The notes under the pieces were generated by a model. It was not told the DNA's origin. It saw only the letters and a program-made list of their open reading frames with translations, and did not search any database. Made by a program: the position numbers and the translations under genes. Shown here one piece after another: positions 40,299 to 50,221 of a stretch of 64,000 nucleotides of DNA. Source of the stretch: Ornithinimicrobium tianjinense (GTDB lineage: Bacteria; Actinomycetota; Actinomycetes; Actinomycetales; Dermatophilaceae); assembly GCF_014636495.1 (NCBI RefSeq), contig NZ_BMEM01000001.1, forward strand, positions 940,136 to 1,004,135, written 5' to 3'. The first letter of the stretch is position 1. Each line of letters starts with the position of its first letter.

Positions 40299-43211
40299 AT
40301 GAGCGAGCGCATCCCCCAGCACCGCTACACCGCCGAGCTGGCGGGCCAGATCGAGGCCGCGTGGCAGGACCGGTGGGAGTCCGAGGGGACCTTCCACTCC
40401 GCCAACCCGGCCGGACCGTGGGCCGAGCCGGACGACCCGCGCCTGACCAACGGCCACACGATGGTCATGGACATGTTCCCCTACCCCTCGGGGGCGGGCC
40501 TGCACGTCGGCCACCCGCTCGGCTTCATCGCCACCGACGTCTACGCGCGCTACCTGCGCACGACGGGCGCCAACGTGCTGCACACGATGGGCTTCGACGC
40601 CTTCGGCCTGCCGGCCGAGCAGTACGCCGTCCAGACCGGCCAGCACCCGCGGGTGACGACCGAGGCCAACATGGAGATCTACCGGCGCCAGCTGCGCCGG
40701 CTGGGCATGGGGCACGAGCGGCGCCGCAGCTTCGCCACGATCGACCCCGACTACTACCGCTGGACGCAGTGGATCTTCACCCAGATCTACAACTCCTGGT
40801 ATGACGTGTCCGCGCCGGCCCGCCTGGGCGACGGCATCGGCCGGGCCCGTCCGATCAGCGAGCTGGTCGCGCAGTTCGAGTCGGGCGAGCGGGCCATCCC
40901 GGACGGCCGTGCCTGGGCCGGGCTGAGCCCCGCAGAGCGCGCCGCGGTGCTGGACGGCTACCGCCTGGCCTACGTCTCGGCGGCCCCGGTCAACTGGTGC
41001 CCGGGCCTGGGCACCGTGCTGTCCAACGAGGAGGTCACCGCCGACGGCCGGTCCGAGCGCGGCAACTTCCCGGTGTTCAAGCGCAACCTGAGCCAGTGGA
41101 TGATGCGCATCACCGCCTACGCCGACCGGCTGGTGGACGACCTGGAGCGGCTGGACTGGCCGGAGAAGGTCAAGCTCATGCAGCGCAACTGGATCGGCCG
41201 CTCGCACGGCGCGACCGTGACCTTCGGCCCCGTCGAGCGGGTCGAGGGCGGCACCACCGGCATCGACGTCTTCACCACCCGACCCGACACGATCTTCGGC
41301 GCCACCTTCATGGTGGTCGCCCCGGAGCACCCGGTGCTGGACGAGATCGTCCCGTCGGCCTGGCCCGAGGGCACCGACCCGACCTGGACCCTGGGCGAGC
41401 CGGACCCGCGGACGGCAGTGGCGGCATACCGGACGGCAGCGAGCCGCAAGAGCGACGTCGAGCGGCAGGCCGACGCCAAGGACAAGACCGGAGTCTTCGC
41501 CGGCGCGTTCGCGACCAACCCGGTGACCGGCACGAAGATCCCGGTGTTCGTCGGCGACTACGTGCTGATGGGCTACGGGACCGGCGCGATCATGGCGGTC
41601 CCGGGCCAGGACGAGCGGGACTGGGACTTCGCGACGGCCTACCACCTGCCGATCATCCGCACGGTCCAGCCGACGCCTGACCACCCCGAGGACAAGGCGT
41701 TCACGGGCGAGGGCCCCGCGATCAACTCCTCGATCGAGGGGCTCAGCCTGGACGGCCTGGGCGTGGCCGAGGCCAAGGAGCGGATGATCGAGTGGCTCGA
41801 GGCGCGCGGCGCCGGCAGCCGCCGGATCACCTACCGCCTGCGCGACTGGCTGTTCAGCCGGCAGCGTTACTGGGGCGAGCCGTTCCCGATCGTGTGGGAC
41901 GAGGACGGCGTGGCGCACACCGTGCCGGACGACATGCTGCCGGTCGAGCTGCCCGAGGTCCCGGACTACAGCCCGCGCACCTTCGACCCCGAGGACGCCG
42001 GCAGCTCGCCGGAGGCGCCGTTGGCCCGCGCGACGGAGTGGGTCGAGGTCGAGCTCGACCTGGGCGACGGTCGCGGCCTGCGCACCTACCGGCGCGAGAC
42101 CAACACGATGCCCAACTGGGCGGGCTCCTGCTGGTACTACCTGCGCTACCTGGACCCGGCCAACGACGACGCGCTGGTCGACCCGGCCGTCGAGCGCTAC
42201 TGGATCGGGCCGCGCCCGGCCCCCGTCGCGGACGCGCCCGCCGGCGCGACCGACCCGGGCGGTGTGGACCTGTATGTCGGCGGTGTCGAGCACGCGGTGC
42301 TGCACCTGCTCTACTCCCGCTTCTGGCACAAGGTGCTCTTCGATCTGGGCTACGTCTCCTCCGAGGAGCCGTTCCGCCGGCTGATCAACCAGGGCATGAT
42401 CGAGGCCTACGTCTACCGCGACGACCGGGGCTTCCCGGTGCCCGCCGCCGAGGTGGAGGAGCACGCCGGGCCGGGCGGGACGACCTACACCTGGAACGGC
42501 CAGGCGGTCACCCAGGAGTACGGCAAGATGGGCAAGTCGCTCAAGAACGTCGTGACCCCGGACGAGATGTGCGAGCAGTACGGTGCCGACACCTTCCGGG
42601 TCTACGAGATGTCGATGGGCCCGCTGGAGCAGTACCGCCCGTGGGAGACCCGCGCCGTCGTCGGCTCGCAGCGCTTCCTGCAGCGGCTGTGGCGAAACGT
42701 CGTCGACGAGGAGACCGGTGAGGTCACGGTGGTCGACGTCGAGCTGGACGCCGAGACGGACAAGGCCCTGCACCGCACGGTCGACGGGGTCCGAGCCGAC
42801 CTCGAGGCGCTGCGGACCAACACCGCGATCGCCAAGATGATCGAGCTGAACAACCACCTGACCAAGCTGGACGCCGTGCCGCGTGCGGCGGTCGAGCCGC
42901 TCGTGCAGATGGTCGCGCCGGTGGCCCCGCACCTGGCCGAGGAGCTGTGGCAGCGGCTCGGGCACACCGAGTCGCTGGCCTACGCGCCCTTCCCGGAGGC
43001 CGACCCGGCCAAGCTGGTCGAGGACGTCGTCACCTGCGTGGTCCAGGTCAAGGGCAAGGTGCGTGACCGCCTGGAGGTGCCGGCCGACGTCGACGAGGCG
43101 ACCCTGGAGGGGCTGGCGCTGGCGAGCCCGCGGGTGCAGGCGAGCATCGACGGTGCCCCCGTGCGCAAGGTCATCGTGCGCGCGCCGAACCTCGTCAACA
43201 TCGTCGTCTGA
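40299..43211 (+). CDS. leuS: Leucyl-tRNA synthetase
   Basis: The protein charges tRNA-Leu. The 970-residue class I synthetase has the HIGH-type motif HVGH at 69-72, the editing domain ([20 protein letters not shown] and [15 protein letters not shown]), the catalytic [15 protein letters not shown], the KMSKS-type KMGKS at 743-747 and the anticodon-binding C-terminus. The ATG at 40299 is preceded by GAAGGACGAGAGG. A leader peptide with three Leu codons and a terminator lie upstream, which suggests feedback by charged tRNA-Leu. degV follows after 7 bp. Confidence 0.97.
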   Translation: MSERIPQHRYTAELAGQIEAAWQDRWESEGTFHSANPAGPWAEPDDPRLTNGHTMVMDMFPYPSGAGLHVGHPLGFIATDVYARYLRTTGANVLHTMGFDAFGLPAEQYAVQTGQHPRVTTEANMEIYRRQLRRLGMGHERRRSFATIDPDYYRWTQWIFTQIYNSWYDVSAPARLGDGIGRARPISELVAQFESGERAIPDGRAWAGLSPAERAAVLDGYRLAYVSAAPVNWCPGLGTVLSNEEVTADGRSERGNFPVFKRNLSQWMMRITAYADRLVDDLERLDWPEKVKLMQRNWIGRSHGATVTFGPVERVEGGTTGIDVFTTRPDTIFGATFMVVAPEHPVLDEIVPSAWPEGTDPTWTLGEPDPRTAVAAYRTAASRKSDVERQADAKDKTGVFAGAFATNPVTGTKIPVFVGDYVLMGYGTGAIMAVPGQDERDWDFATAYHLPIIRTVQPTPDHPEDKAFTGEGPAINSSIEGLSLDGLGVAEAKERMIEWLEARGAGSRRITYRLRDWLFSRQRYWGEPFPIVWDEDGVAHTVPDDMLPVELPEVPDYSPRTFDPEDAGSSPEAPLARATEWVEVELDLGDGRGLRTYRRETNTMPNWAGSCWYYLRYLDPANDDALVDPAVERYWIGPRPAPVADAPAGATDPGGVDLYVGGVEHAVLHLLYSRFWHKVLFDLGYVSSEEPFRRLINQGMIEAYVYRDDRGFPVPAAEVEEHAGPGGTTYTWNGQAVTQEYGKMGKSLKNVVTPDEMCEQYGADTFRVYEMSMGPLEQYRPWETRAVVGSQRFLQRLWRNVVDEETGEVTVVDVELDAETDKALHRTVDGVRADLEALRTNTAIAKMIELNNHLTKLDAVPRAAVEPLVQMVAPVAPHLAEELWQRLGHTESLAYAPFPEADPAKLVEDVVTCVVQVKGKVRDRLEVPADVDEATLEGLALASPRVQASIDGAPVRKVIVRAPNLVNIVV

Positions 43212-43218
43212 CCCGCCG

Positions 43219-44076
43219 ATGCCGGTCCACGTCGTCACCGACACCACCGCCTGCCTGAGCGTCGACGCGGCGCGTCGGGAGGGGGTGACGGTCGTCCCGC
43301 TACACGTCAGCGTCGGGGGCCGCGGGTCGGTGCCGGCGCGCGAGATCACGCCCTCGGAGGTCGCCGACCTGCTCCTCCAGGGGCGGGAGCGGCTCTCGAC
43401 CTCCAGGCCGTCACCGGGAGAGTTCGCGGAGGCCTACCGCGAGGCGGCGCGGGCGGGGGCGAGCGGTGTGGTGTCCGTGCACCTGTCGAGCAGGGTGAGC
43501 GGCACGGTCGAGGCCGCCGAGCTCGCCCGCGACCAGCTCGCCGGGGAGCTCGCGGTCGAGGTGGTCGACTCCGGCGTGCTCGGGATGGCGCTGGGGTATG
43601 CGGTGCGCGCCGCCTCCTCGGTCGCTGCCGGCGGCGGGTCGGCCCGTGAGGTCGCGGACGCGGCCCTGCGGCGTGCTGCGGAGAGCCGGACCTGGTTCTG
43701 CGTGGACACCCTGGACCACCTGCGCCGCGGGGGACGGATCGGGCTGGCCCAGGCCCTCGTCGGCTCGGCGTTGGCCATCAAGCCGATCCTCACCGTGCGC
43801 GACGGCGAGGTCCACCCGCTCGAGCGGGTGCGGACCCGGGCCAAGGCGCACCAGCGGCTCGTGGACCTCGCGGTCGAGGCCGTCGAGGGCGCCCGGGCCG
43901 AAGGGCGGGAGGTCGAGGTGGCGGTGCAGCAGCTGGGTGCGCAGGAGGCTGCCGAGCGGATCTCGGGCGAGCTCCGCGAGCGGACCGGCCTCGTCCCCGA
44001 GCTGACCGAGCTGGACCCGGTGATCAGCGTGCACGTCGGCCCCGGCACCGTGGGGGTGACGGTCGCTCCGGTCTGA
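43219..44076 (+). CDS. DegV family fatty-acid-binding protein
   Basis: The 285-residue protein has the DegV pattern: VHVVTDTTACL at the start, then STSRPSPGEFAEAY (the fatty-acid headgroup binding Ser/Thr loop), VSVHLSSRVSGTVEAA, VVDSGVLGMALGY and LDHLRRGGRIG. DegV/FakB proteins bind a single fatty acid and present it for phosphorylation by FakA. No fakA is in the window. It starts 7 bp after leuS and is probably co-transcribed. Confidence 0.92.
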   Translation: MPVHVVTDTTACLSVDAARREGVTVVPLHVSVGGRGSVPAREITPSEVADLLLQGRERLSTSRPSPGEFAEAYREAARAGASGVVSVHLSSRVSGTVEAAELARDQLAGELAVEVVDSGVLGMALGYAVRAASSVAAGGGSAREVADAALRRAAESRTWFCVDTLDHLRRGGRIGLAQALVGSALAIKPILTVRDGEVHPLERVRTRAKAHQRLVDLAVEAVEGARAEGREVEVAVQQLGAQEAAERISGELRERTGLVPELTELDPVISVHVGPGTVGVTVAPV

Positions 44077-44109
44077 GCCCGGCGCTCTGGCTGACCCATT
44101 ACGGAGGGT

Positions 44110-44115
44110 TACAGT
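44110..44115 (+). promoter_or_regulatory. -10 element for leaderless LysR gene
   Basis: TACAGT ends 5 nt before the ATG at 44121 in a locally AT-richer stretch. Confidence 0.4.
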
Positions 44116-44120
44116 GAGGC

Positions 44121-45083
44121 ATGCTCGATGCTGCCGGCCTCAGGGTCATGAAAGCCATCGCTGACGAGGGGACCTTCACCGCGGCGGCGCAGTCGCTCGG
44201 GTACACCCAGCCGGCCGTCTCGCAGATGGTGCGTCGGCTCGAGGAGCGGACCGGCACGGTGCTCGTGGAGCGCTCCGGCCGGGTCGTCCGGCTGACCGAG
44301 GCGGGGGCGCTGCTCGCCCGTCATGCCGAGCAGATCCTCGGCGCGCTGGACCGCGCCGAGTCCGAGATCTCCGCCATCGCGGGGCTGCAGAGCGGCCGGG
44401 TGCGGCTGATGGCCTTCCCGTCGTCGTCGGCGACGCTCGTCCCGCGGGCGCTGGCCAAGCTGCGGCGCGAGCACCCCCACGTGACGGTCCAGTTCACCGA
44501 GGCCGAGCCGCCGGAGTCGATGGCGGCGCTGCGCGCAGGCAGCGTGGACCTGGCGGTCGCCTTCTCCTACGAGGGCACCGACGCGGGCCGCGGCGAGGAC
44601 GACCTGGCCGGGCTCGAGGTGATCGACGTGCTGACCGACCCGGTGATGCTGGTGCTCCCGAAGGACCACCCGCTCGCGGGCGAGGACGAGGTGCTGCTCG
44701 CCGACCTCGCTGCGGACACCTGGATCGCGGGGTGCCCCCGGTGCCGCGGCCACCTGCTGACGCTGTCGCGCAACGCGGGGTTCGAGCCCGACGTCACGTT
44801 CGAGACGGAGGACTACGTCGCGGTGCTCGGCCTCGTCGCCGCAGGGCTCGGTGTCGCCCTCGTGCCCGAGCTCATCCTGCACACCGTGTCCCACCCCGAT
44901 GTCGTCGTCCGGCCCGTGTCCCCGCCGTCGCGCCGGGTCGTCCAGGTGGTGACGACCACGGACCTGCGTCGCGTCCCCGCCGTGGCCGCCATCCTCGAGG
45001 CCCTCTGCGAGAGCGCCCGCGAGCTGGGCCGGCCCACCACGGCCATGACCGGGTCCTCGGGCGGCCACGACACGTCGAGCTGA
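44121..45083 (+). CDS. LysR-family transcriptional regulator
   Basis: The 320-residue protein has an N-terminal winged helix-turn-helix (FTAAAQSLGYTQPAVSQMVRRLE) and a periplasmic-binding-protein-like effector domain. The effector region holds a CPRC pair (AGCPRCRGHLL) that could respond to metal or redox. There is no divergent enzyme operon typical of LysR regulation; the neighbours are degV upstream and comEC convergent downstream, so the target is unknown. Confidence 0.92.
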   Translation: MLDAAGLRVMKAIADEGTFTAAAQSLGYTQPAVSQMVRRLEERTGTVLVERSGRVVRLTEAGALLARHAEQILGALDRAESEISAIAGLQSGRVRLMAFPSSSATLVPRALAKLRREHPHVTVQFTEAEPPESMAALRAGSVDLAVAFSYEGTDAGRGEDDLAGLEVIDVLTDPVMLVLPKDHPLAGEDEVLLADLAADTWIAGCPRCRGHLLTLSRNAGFEPDVTFETEDYVAVLGLVAAGLGVALVPELILHTVSHPDVVVRPVSPPSRRVVQVVTTTDLRRVPAVAAILEALCESARELGRPTTAMTGSSGGHDTSS

Positions 45084-45109
45084 TCTCACCCAGGGCGTGC
45101 CCGCGGGCG

Positions 45110-47590
45110 TCACGGGTCCTTGTGCACGAGGAGCCGCCCCCTCTGTCCGGACACCGCCACGTCGCCGTCCGTGTCGGTGCGCAGCACGACCATGCCTGCG
45201 CTGCGCAGCAGCTCGAGCGTCCGCGGGGCGGGGTGGCCGAAGTCGTTGTCGGCACCGACGCCCATGAGGGCGACCTCCGCGCGCGTGCCGCGCACGAGAG
45301 CCTCGTCCTGCCGCGCGGAGCCGTGGTGCGCGACCTTGAGGACGTCGAAGTCGCGCCCGGCGAGCGCGGCCCGGAGCGGTCGGGCCCCCTCGGGCTCGAT
45401 GTCCCCGCTGAGCAGGACGGCGATGCCAGCGACCCGCGCGTCCACGACCAGGCTGCCGTTGTTGGCGGCCGACTCCCCGACGACCGGGTGAGGCCCGGGG
45501 GAGAGCACCTCGAGCGTCAGCGCACCGGCGGTCACGACGTCGCCGGCCCTGAGCTCGCCCACGGGCACGCCGTCGGCCGCCAGGACGTCGAGCGTCCTCG
45601 CAGAGGTCTCCGCCGGCTCACGGACCGGACTGATGAAGGCCGCGTCCGCCCCCGCCACCGCGAGCGCGCCGGGCAGACCGACCACGTGGTCGGCGTGGAA
45701 GTGGCTGAGCACCACGGCGTCAAGATGTGACACGTCCGCAGCCCGCAGGCAGCGGCGGAGCGCGTCCGGCTCGGGCCCGGCGTCCACGAGGACGGCCGAG
45801 GAGGGGCCCGACCTCAGCAGGACCGCGTCGCCCTGACCCACGTCGCAGCCGATCACGACCCAGTCCGGCGGGGGCCAGGCGGAGAGCCGTGGCACCGGCC
45901 AGACGAGGGCCAGGGCCCCGAGCCCGGCGGCCCACCCCCACGACGGATGACGGCGCAGCTGGTGGCGCCACCACGGCCCCGTGACCAGGCAGATCACGGT
46001 CAGGACCGTGAGGAGCCAGGCGCCGGCCGCTCCGTCGACCCAGTCGACCGTGCCCCAGGGCACGGGCGCGAACGTGCGGGCCACCCGCCCCAGCAACCAG
46101 GCGGGGACCGCCGCGGCCCAGGCGACGGCGCGCGCCAGCGTCACCGACAGCGGCGCCAGCACCGCCGCCACGACGCCGAGCACCGTCGTGGGCGCCACCA
46201 GCGGGGCCGCGAGCAGGTTGGCCAGCACGGCGACGACGGTGATGCTTCCCTGCAGGAGCACGATCACCGGTGCGCAGGCCACCTGGGCGGCCAGCGGCAC
46301 CGCCAGCGCGTCCCCCAGGAGGCGCCACCGCGCGGGCAGGCGCGCCGAGATCGCGTCGCCCCAGGGCCGTGACCACAGCACGAGGCCGAGCGTGGCCAGG
46401 GTGGACAGCGCGAAGCCGTAGGACCTCGCCAGCCACGGGTCCACGCACAGCAGGCCCACCACGGCCACCGCGAGCGCCGGCAGGCTCACGCGCCGACGGC
46501 CCGACGAGAGCGCGAGCAGCCCGACCGAGCCCATCACGGCCGCGCGGAGCACCGAGGGCTCGGGGCGGCAGAGCAGCACGAAACCCGCCAGCCCGACCAG
46601 CACCAGCGGCGTGCGCCATTGCCTGCCGACCCCGGCGCGGGCGACCAGCACCGCCAGCGCTCCGCAGACGAGGGCCACGTTGCTGCCCGAGACCGCGCTC
46701 AGGTGGGTCATGCCGGTGGCCCGCATCGCCTCGGTGAGGTCCTCGGGGGTCAACGAGGTGTCGCCGATCACCAGCCCGGGCACCAGACCGCGGGCGTCGG
46801 CCGGCAGCGGGTCGACGGCCTCGCGGAACCTGGACCGGACGTGCTCGATGCCGCGCAGCAGACCGCCGGTGGCGGTGACCTCCCGCGGGCCTCCGACGGG
46901 CGAGAGGACCGCGACGTGGCGTTCGCCGTCCTCGGCCGGACGCAGCCGACCGGTCAGGCTCAGGCGTTGCCGCCACCCGAGCTCCTCCCACCCCTCGCCC
47001 GCCGCGGTGAGCAGCAGGACCGGTGTCGAGACGTCGGCGCCCGACCCACGACCCTCGACCCGGAGGAGGCGCAGGTGCACGACCACCAGTGGCTCGCGTT
47101 CGTCGCCCCGGGTGACGACGCGCGGCTCGCCCGTGACCACGGCGCTCGCCGACACCACAGCTCCCTCGGCGGCCCAGCCAGCCACCGGGCCGGCGCGGTC
47201 GGTCGCCAGGTGGGTCGCGGTGGAGGTGGCCACCAGGCCGGTGGCCGCGAGCGTGAGGGCCACGACCCCACGCAGGTCCGTCCCCCCGGGCCGAGCCCGA
47301 TGACGGGGCGGCGACCGGGGGGTCCGGCGCCAGAGGACCATCGCCGCCGCCGCCGAGAGACTGGCCACGCCGACCACCAGACACGTGGCTGACGATCGGG
47401 GGAGCAGCGCGACGAGCGCCGCCCACGCGGTCAGCGCGGGGACGAGCAGCCGGCCGTCCAGCTGACGGCCCCCGGTGCTCGCGGCCTGGGCTGTGCGCCC
47501 GCGCTCGCCGCCCTGCCCGATCCCCCAGCGCTCGCCGCCCTGCCCGATACCCTCGCGCTCCCCGCCCACCGTCCTGCGGCGCTCAGCCAC
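45110..47590 (-). CDS. comEC: ComEC/Rec2 family DNA-uptake channel protein
   Basis: The 826-residue protein has an N-terminal OB-like domain, a competence domain of about eight to ten membrane helices (the segment LTEAMRATGMTHLSAVSGSNVALV is typical) and a C-terminal metallo-beta-lactamase domain with VSHLDAVVLSHFHADHVVGLPG (HxHxDH). It would form the inner-membrane DNA channel, with the hydrolase domain digesting one strand. The GTG start at 47590 lies inside the end of comEA (8-bp overlap), giving coupled translation. The N-terminus carries a tandem nine-residue repeat. No other competence genes are in the window. Confidence 0.92.
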   Translation of the reverse strand: MAERRRTVGGEREGIGQGGERWGIGQGGERGRTAQAASTGGRQLDGRLLVPALTAWAALVALLPRSSATCLVVGVASLSAAAAMVLWRRTPRSPPRHRARPGGTDLRGVVALTLAATGLVATSTATHLATDRAGPVAGWAAEGAVVSASAVVTGEPRVVTRGDEREPLVVVHLRLLRVEGRGSGADVSTPVLLLTAAGEGWEELGWRQRLSLTGRLRPAEDGERHVAVLSPVGGPREVTATGGLLRGIEHVRSRFREAVDPLPADARGLVPGLVIGDTSLTPEDLTEAMRATGMTHLSAVSGSNVALVCGALAVLVARAGVGRQWRTPLVLVGLAGFVLLCRPEPSVLRAAVMGSVGLLALSSGRRRVSLPALAVAVVGLLCVDPWLARSYGFALSTLATLGLVLWSRPWGDAISARLPARWRLLGDALAVPLAAQVACAPVIVLLQGSITVVAVLANLLAAPLVAPTTVLGVVAAVLAPLSVTLARAVAWAAAVPAWLLGRVARTFAPVPWGTVDWVDGAAGAWLLTVLTVICLVTGPWWRHQLRRHPSWGWAAGLGALALVWPVPRLSAWPPPDWVVIGCDVGQGDAVLLRSGPSSAVLVDAGPEPDALRRCLRAADVSHLDAVVLSHFHADHVVGLPGALAVAGADAAFISPVREPAETSARTLDVLAADGVPVGELRAGDVVTAGALTLEVLSPGPHPVVGESAANNGSLVVDARVAGIAVLLSGDIEPEGARPLRAALAGRDFDVLKVAHHGSARQDEALVRGTRAEVALMGVGADNDFGHPAPRTLELLRSAGMVVLRTDTDGDVAVSGQRGRLLVHKDP
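47501..47548. repeat. 21-bp direct repeat in the 5' end of comEC
   Basis: The 21-bp unit at 47501-47521 recurs at 47528-47548 (period 27 bp). It encodes GIGQGGER twice near the ComEC N-terminus. The repeat lies ahead of the first helix. Confidence 0.85.
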
Positions 47591-48575
47591 TGACGGTCAC
47601 GAGGGGTTCGAGCTGGGCGAGCGTGCGCTCACCGATGCCGCTCACCTCGAGCAGCTCGTCGACGGAGGTGAACCGGCCGTGCGCCTCGCGCCACGCCAGG
47701 ATGTGCCCGGCGGTCACCGGGCCGATGCCGGGGAGCTCCTCCAGCGCAGCCTGGTCCGCGGCGTTGAGGTCGAGCAGGCCGGCCGGGGCACCAGCGGTGA
47801 CGGTGCCGGGAGCGGACGAGGACGGCATACCTGGGCCCGGGACGACCGCCCCGGCCGGGGGTGCCTCGCCTGGCCGACCCACCCACACCTGCTCCCCGTC
47901 CACGAGCGGACGGGCCAGGTTGAGCGCACCCTGGTCCGCCTCCTGCGCGAACCCGCCGGCCGCCTCGACCGCGTCGATCACCCGTGAGCCCGCGGGCAGG
48001 TCGACGACCCCGGGAGAGGCGACCTGACCGGCCACGTGGACGAGCAGCCGCGCCGGCCTCGGCGCCGGAGCCTGGGCGGTCGAGCTCGTGGGATCGACCG
48101 CAGCCACCGGGGCCGACGGGCCACCCTCTTCGGGACGCGAATCCGCCTCGTCCGAGGCGTGCTCGACCCCAGGCGCACCGTCGCGGCCTGCGGAGACCGC
48201 GACCGGTTCGGGCGCCGCCCGGAGGGTCGCCCACCCCCACCTCCCGGTCAGCACCAGCACCACGACGAGCGCGACGACGAGCAGACCGCGCACCGCGGCC
48301 GGGCGCACGGTGAGGTCCACCGACCGCACCGACTCCGGCACGGACACCACCGGCACGCGACCTCGCCGGTGGCGGCCGTCGGGCACGGCCCAGCCCTCGT
48401 CCTCACCGATGCTGTCGTCGACGTGCGGGCCATCGACGTGCGGGCCATCGAGGTGCAGGTCGTCGAGGTGCAGGTCGTCGAGGTGCTCGCCGTGCTGGCC
48501 GTGATCCTGACGAAGGTGGCGCAGCAGGTCGGCGAGTCGGTCGGGCTCGGTCTCGGTGGCGGCGTCACGTGGCAT
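47583..48575 (-). CDS. comEA: ComEA family DNA-binding protein
   Basis: The 330-residue protein has an unusual charged N-terminal region (1-90), one membrane helix (GLLVVALVVVLVLTGRWGW), an SLBB/soluble-ligand domain (LLVHVAGQVASPGVVDLPAGSRVIDAVEAAGG) and a C-terminal helix-hairpin-helix DNA-binding domain (LDLNAADQAALEELPGIGPVTAGHILAWRE). It binds incoming DNA outside the membrane. The ATG at 48575 is 6 nt after a TACGTT -10 box. The N-terminal region contains tandem pentapeptide repeats. Confidence 0.92.
   Translation of the reverse strand: MPRDAATETEPDRLADLLRHLRQDHGQHGEHLDDLHLDDLHLDGPHVDGPHVDDSIGEDEGWAVPDGRHRRGRVPVVSVPESVRSVDLTVRPAAVRGLLVVALVVVLVLTGRWGWATLRAAPEPVAVSAGRDGAPGVEHASDEADSRPEEGGPSAPVAAVDPTSSTAQAPAPRPARLLVHVAGQVASPGVVDLPAGSRVIDAVEAAGGFAQEADQGALNLARPLVDGEQVWVGRPGEAPPAGAVVPGPGMPSSSAPGTVTAGAPAGLLDLNAADQAALEELPGIGPVTAGHILAWREAHGRFTSVDELLEVSGIGERTLAQLEPLVTVSG
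48420..48485. repeat. 15-bp tandem repeats in comEA
   Basis: Two copies of GACGTGCGGGCCATC (48420-48449) are followed by two copies of GAGGTGCAGGTCGTC (48450-48479) and a partial. On the minus strand they encode H-[LV]-D-[DG]-[LP] pentapeptides in the cytoplasmic part of ComEA. Confidence 0.85.
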
Positions 48576-48581
48576 GCCGCG

Positions 48582-48587
48582 AACGTA
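48582..48587 (-). promoter_or_regulatory. -10 element for leaderless comEA
   Basis: TACGTT on the minus strand ends 6 nt before the ATG at 48575. Confidence 0.45.
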
Positions 48588-48626
48588 GGTCGGGCGGCCG
48601 GTCGCCACCAGCGTCCCCCGCGCCTC

Positions 48627-48665
48627 TGTGGACAACGAGCTCCGCCGCTCAGGGCGTGTGGACAA
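48627..48665. other. Two direct DnaA-box-like sites 30 bp apart
   Basis: TGTGGACAA occurs at 48627-48635 and 48657-48665, exactly 30 bp apart and in the same orientation; the reverse complement is TTGTCCACA, the DnaA-box consensus. They lie in the 214-bp gap between comEA and the patatin gene. Confidence 0.5.
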
Positions 48666-48789
48666 GGGGCCCTCACGGCGGGGCGAGCGGTGACCGGGCA
48701 CCCTCCCGACCTGCGGTGTCACCCGAGCCGTCACCTGGCGTACGCCCGACCATCCGCGTGCCGTTCACCCTCACGTCACCAGGTCCCGC

Positions 48790-50142
48790 TTGCCTGGCAG
48801 TGTGCTCCACCACCACGGACCGGGACACCCTCCCGGGAGCTCCGCGGACCTGGTCCTCGCGCAGCTGGAGGCCGCCCGCGCCACGGCGCACCACGGCCCC
48901 TCCGCCCGGCGACCGCGCAGCGGGACGGCCCTGTGCCTGTCGGGCGGCGGCTTCCGTGCCGCGCTCTTCCACCTCGGAGCCGTCCGCCGGCTCGACGAGC
49001 TCGGCGTGCTCGGCCGGCTGCGCACGATCAGCGCCGTCTCGGGCGGCTCCATCGTCGCCAACCTGCTGGCGCACCCCGACCTCGAGTGGCCCGACCCGGC
49101 CGGCCCGCCGGCCAGGGTCGGCGGCCTGGAGGAGCTCGTCGCCGCCCCGCTGCGCACGCTGACCGCGCGCAACGTCCGCACCCCGGCGCTCCTGGCGCGC
49201 CTCCGTCCGGAGGCCTGGGGTCGGGCCGGGGTCACGACGACCGTGCTGGCCGACGAGCTCGAGCGTGCCGTGCCGTGGTGGGGGACCGACCTGCGCGAGC
49301 ACCGGCGTGGTGGCCCGGTCATCCTCACCGGCGCCACCGAGACCGGGTATGGCGTGTCCTGGGTCTTCGCGGACGCCCGCTCGGTCGGTCCGCGGGGCCG
49401 GGTGGGGGACCACCGGCTGGGGTTCGCCGCCCCGCCCCCGGGCCTACGAATCGTCGACGCCGTCGCCGCCTCGTGCGCGCACCCGCCCTGGTTCGAGCCG
49501 TTCCAGCTGGACGGCCGCGAGCTCGGGCTCAGCGGCGGGGTGCCCGACCTCGACGAGCCGCCGGAGGTGCGCGACGCCATCCTGCGCCGGCTCGAACTGG
49601 CCGACGGCGGTGTCTACGACAACTACGGCCTGGAGCAGGTCTGGTCCGACCACGCGACAGTCCTGGTCAGCGACGGGGGAGCGGTCTTCCGCGGACGCGC
49701 CGCCGGCTCGCCGGTCGGCCGCCTCTGGCACCTGCTCTCGATCGCGGCCAACGGCGGGCAGACCACGCGGCTGCGCTGGCTGCGCGCGAGCTTCTCCGCC
49801 GGCATCCTGGACGGCGCGACCTGGTCCCTCGAGACCCCCAACACCGTCTCCCCGGTCCCCGGTCACGCGCCGGAGGCGGGCCTCGTGGACGGCTACCCGG
49901 CCGGGCTCGTCGCCGCCATCAACCGGGTGCGCACCGACCTCGACGCCTTCACCCCGGATGAGCAGATGGTCCTGGAGCGGCACGGGTATGTCGTCTCCGA
50001 CGCCTCGGTCCGCCGCCACAGCCCCGCGACGGTCGCGCTCGACGCGCCACTCCAGCCACCCCACCCTCAGGTCGCCGACCTCGACCGGGCCCGCCTCGCG
50101 CTGGCCCGCTCGGCGCGGGTGACCGCGCTGGGGCGGCGCTGA
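48790..50142 (+). CDS. Patatin-like phospholipase family protein
   Basis: The roughly 450-residue protein shows the patatin oxyanion hole (CLSGGGFRAALFHLGA), a nucleophile elbow SAVSGGSIVA (Ser in V-S-G-G) and the catalytic Asp in LADGGVYDNYGLEQVW. There is no signal peptide. Patatins release fatty acids from membrane lipids. The start is uncertain: TTG at 48790 gives the longest form, and GTG at 48802 is another option. No lipid-pathway neighbours. The last 50 residues are polar and unassigned. Confidence 0.85.
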   Translation: MPGSVLHHHGPGHPPGSSADLVLAQLEAARATAHHGPSARRPRSGTALCLSGGGFRAALFHLGAVRRLDELGVLGRLRTISAVSGGSIVANLLAHPDLEWPDPAGPPARVGGLEELVAAPLRTLTARNVRTPALLARLRPEAWGRAGVTTTVLADELERAVPWWGTDLREHRRGGPVILTGATETGYGVSWVFADARSVGPRGRVGDHRLGFAAPPPGLRIVDAVAASCAHPPWFEPFQLDGRELGLSGGVPDLDEPPEVRDAILRRLELADGGVYDNYGLEQVWSDHATVLVSDGGAVFRGRAAGSPVGRLWHLLSIAANGGQTTRLRWLRASFSAGILDGATWSLETPNTVSPVPGHAPEAGLVDGYPAGLVAAINRVRTDLDAFTPDEQMVLERHGYVVSDASVRRHSPATVALDAPLQPPHPQVADLDRARLALARSARVTALGRR

Positions 50143-50221
50143 CACGGCATACCACCTCCCTCACAGCAGGCGCACAGCAGGCTCACACCCCGGCCACCGA
50201 GTGGCAGGATGAGATGCACCC

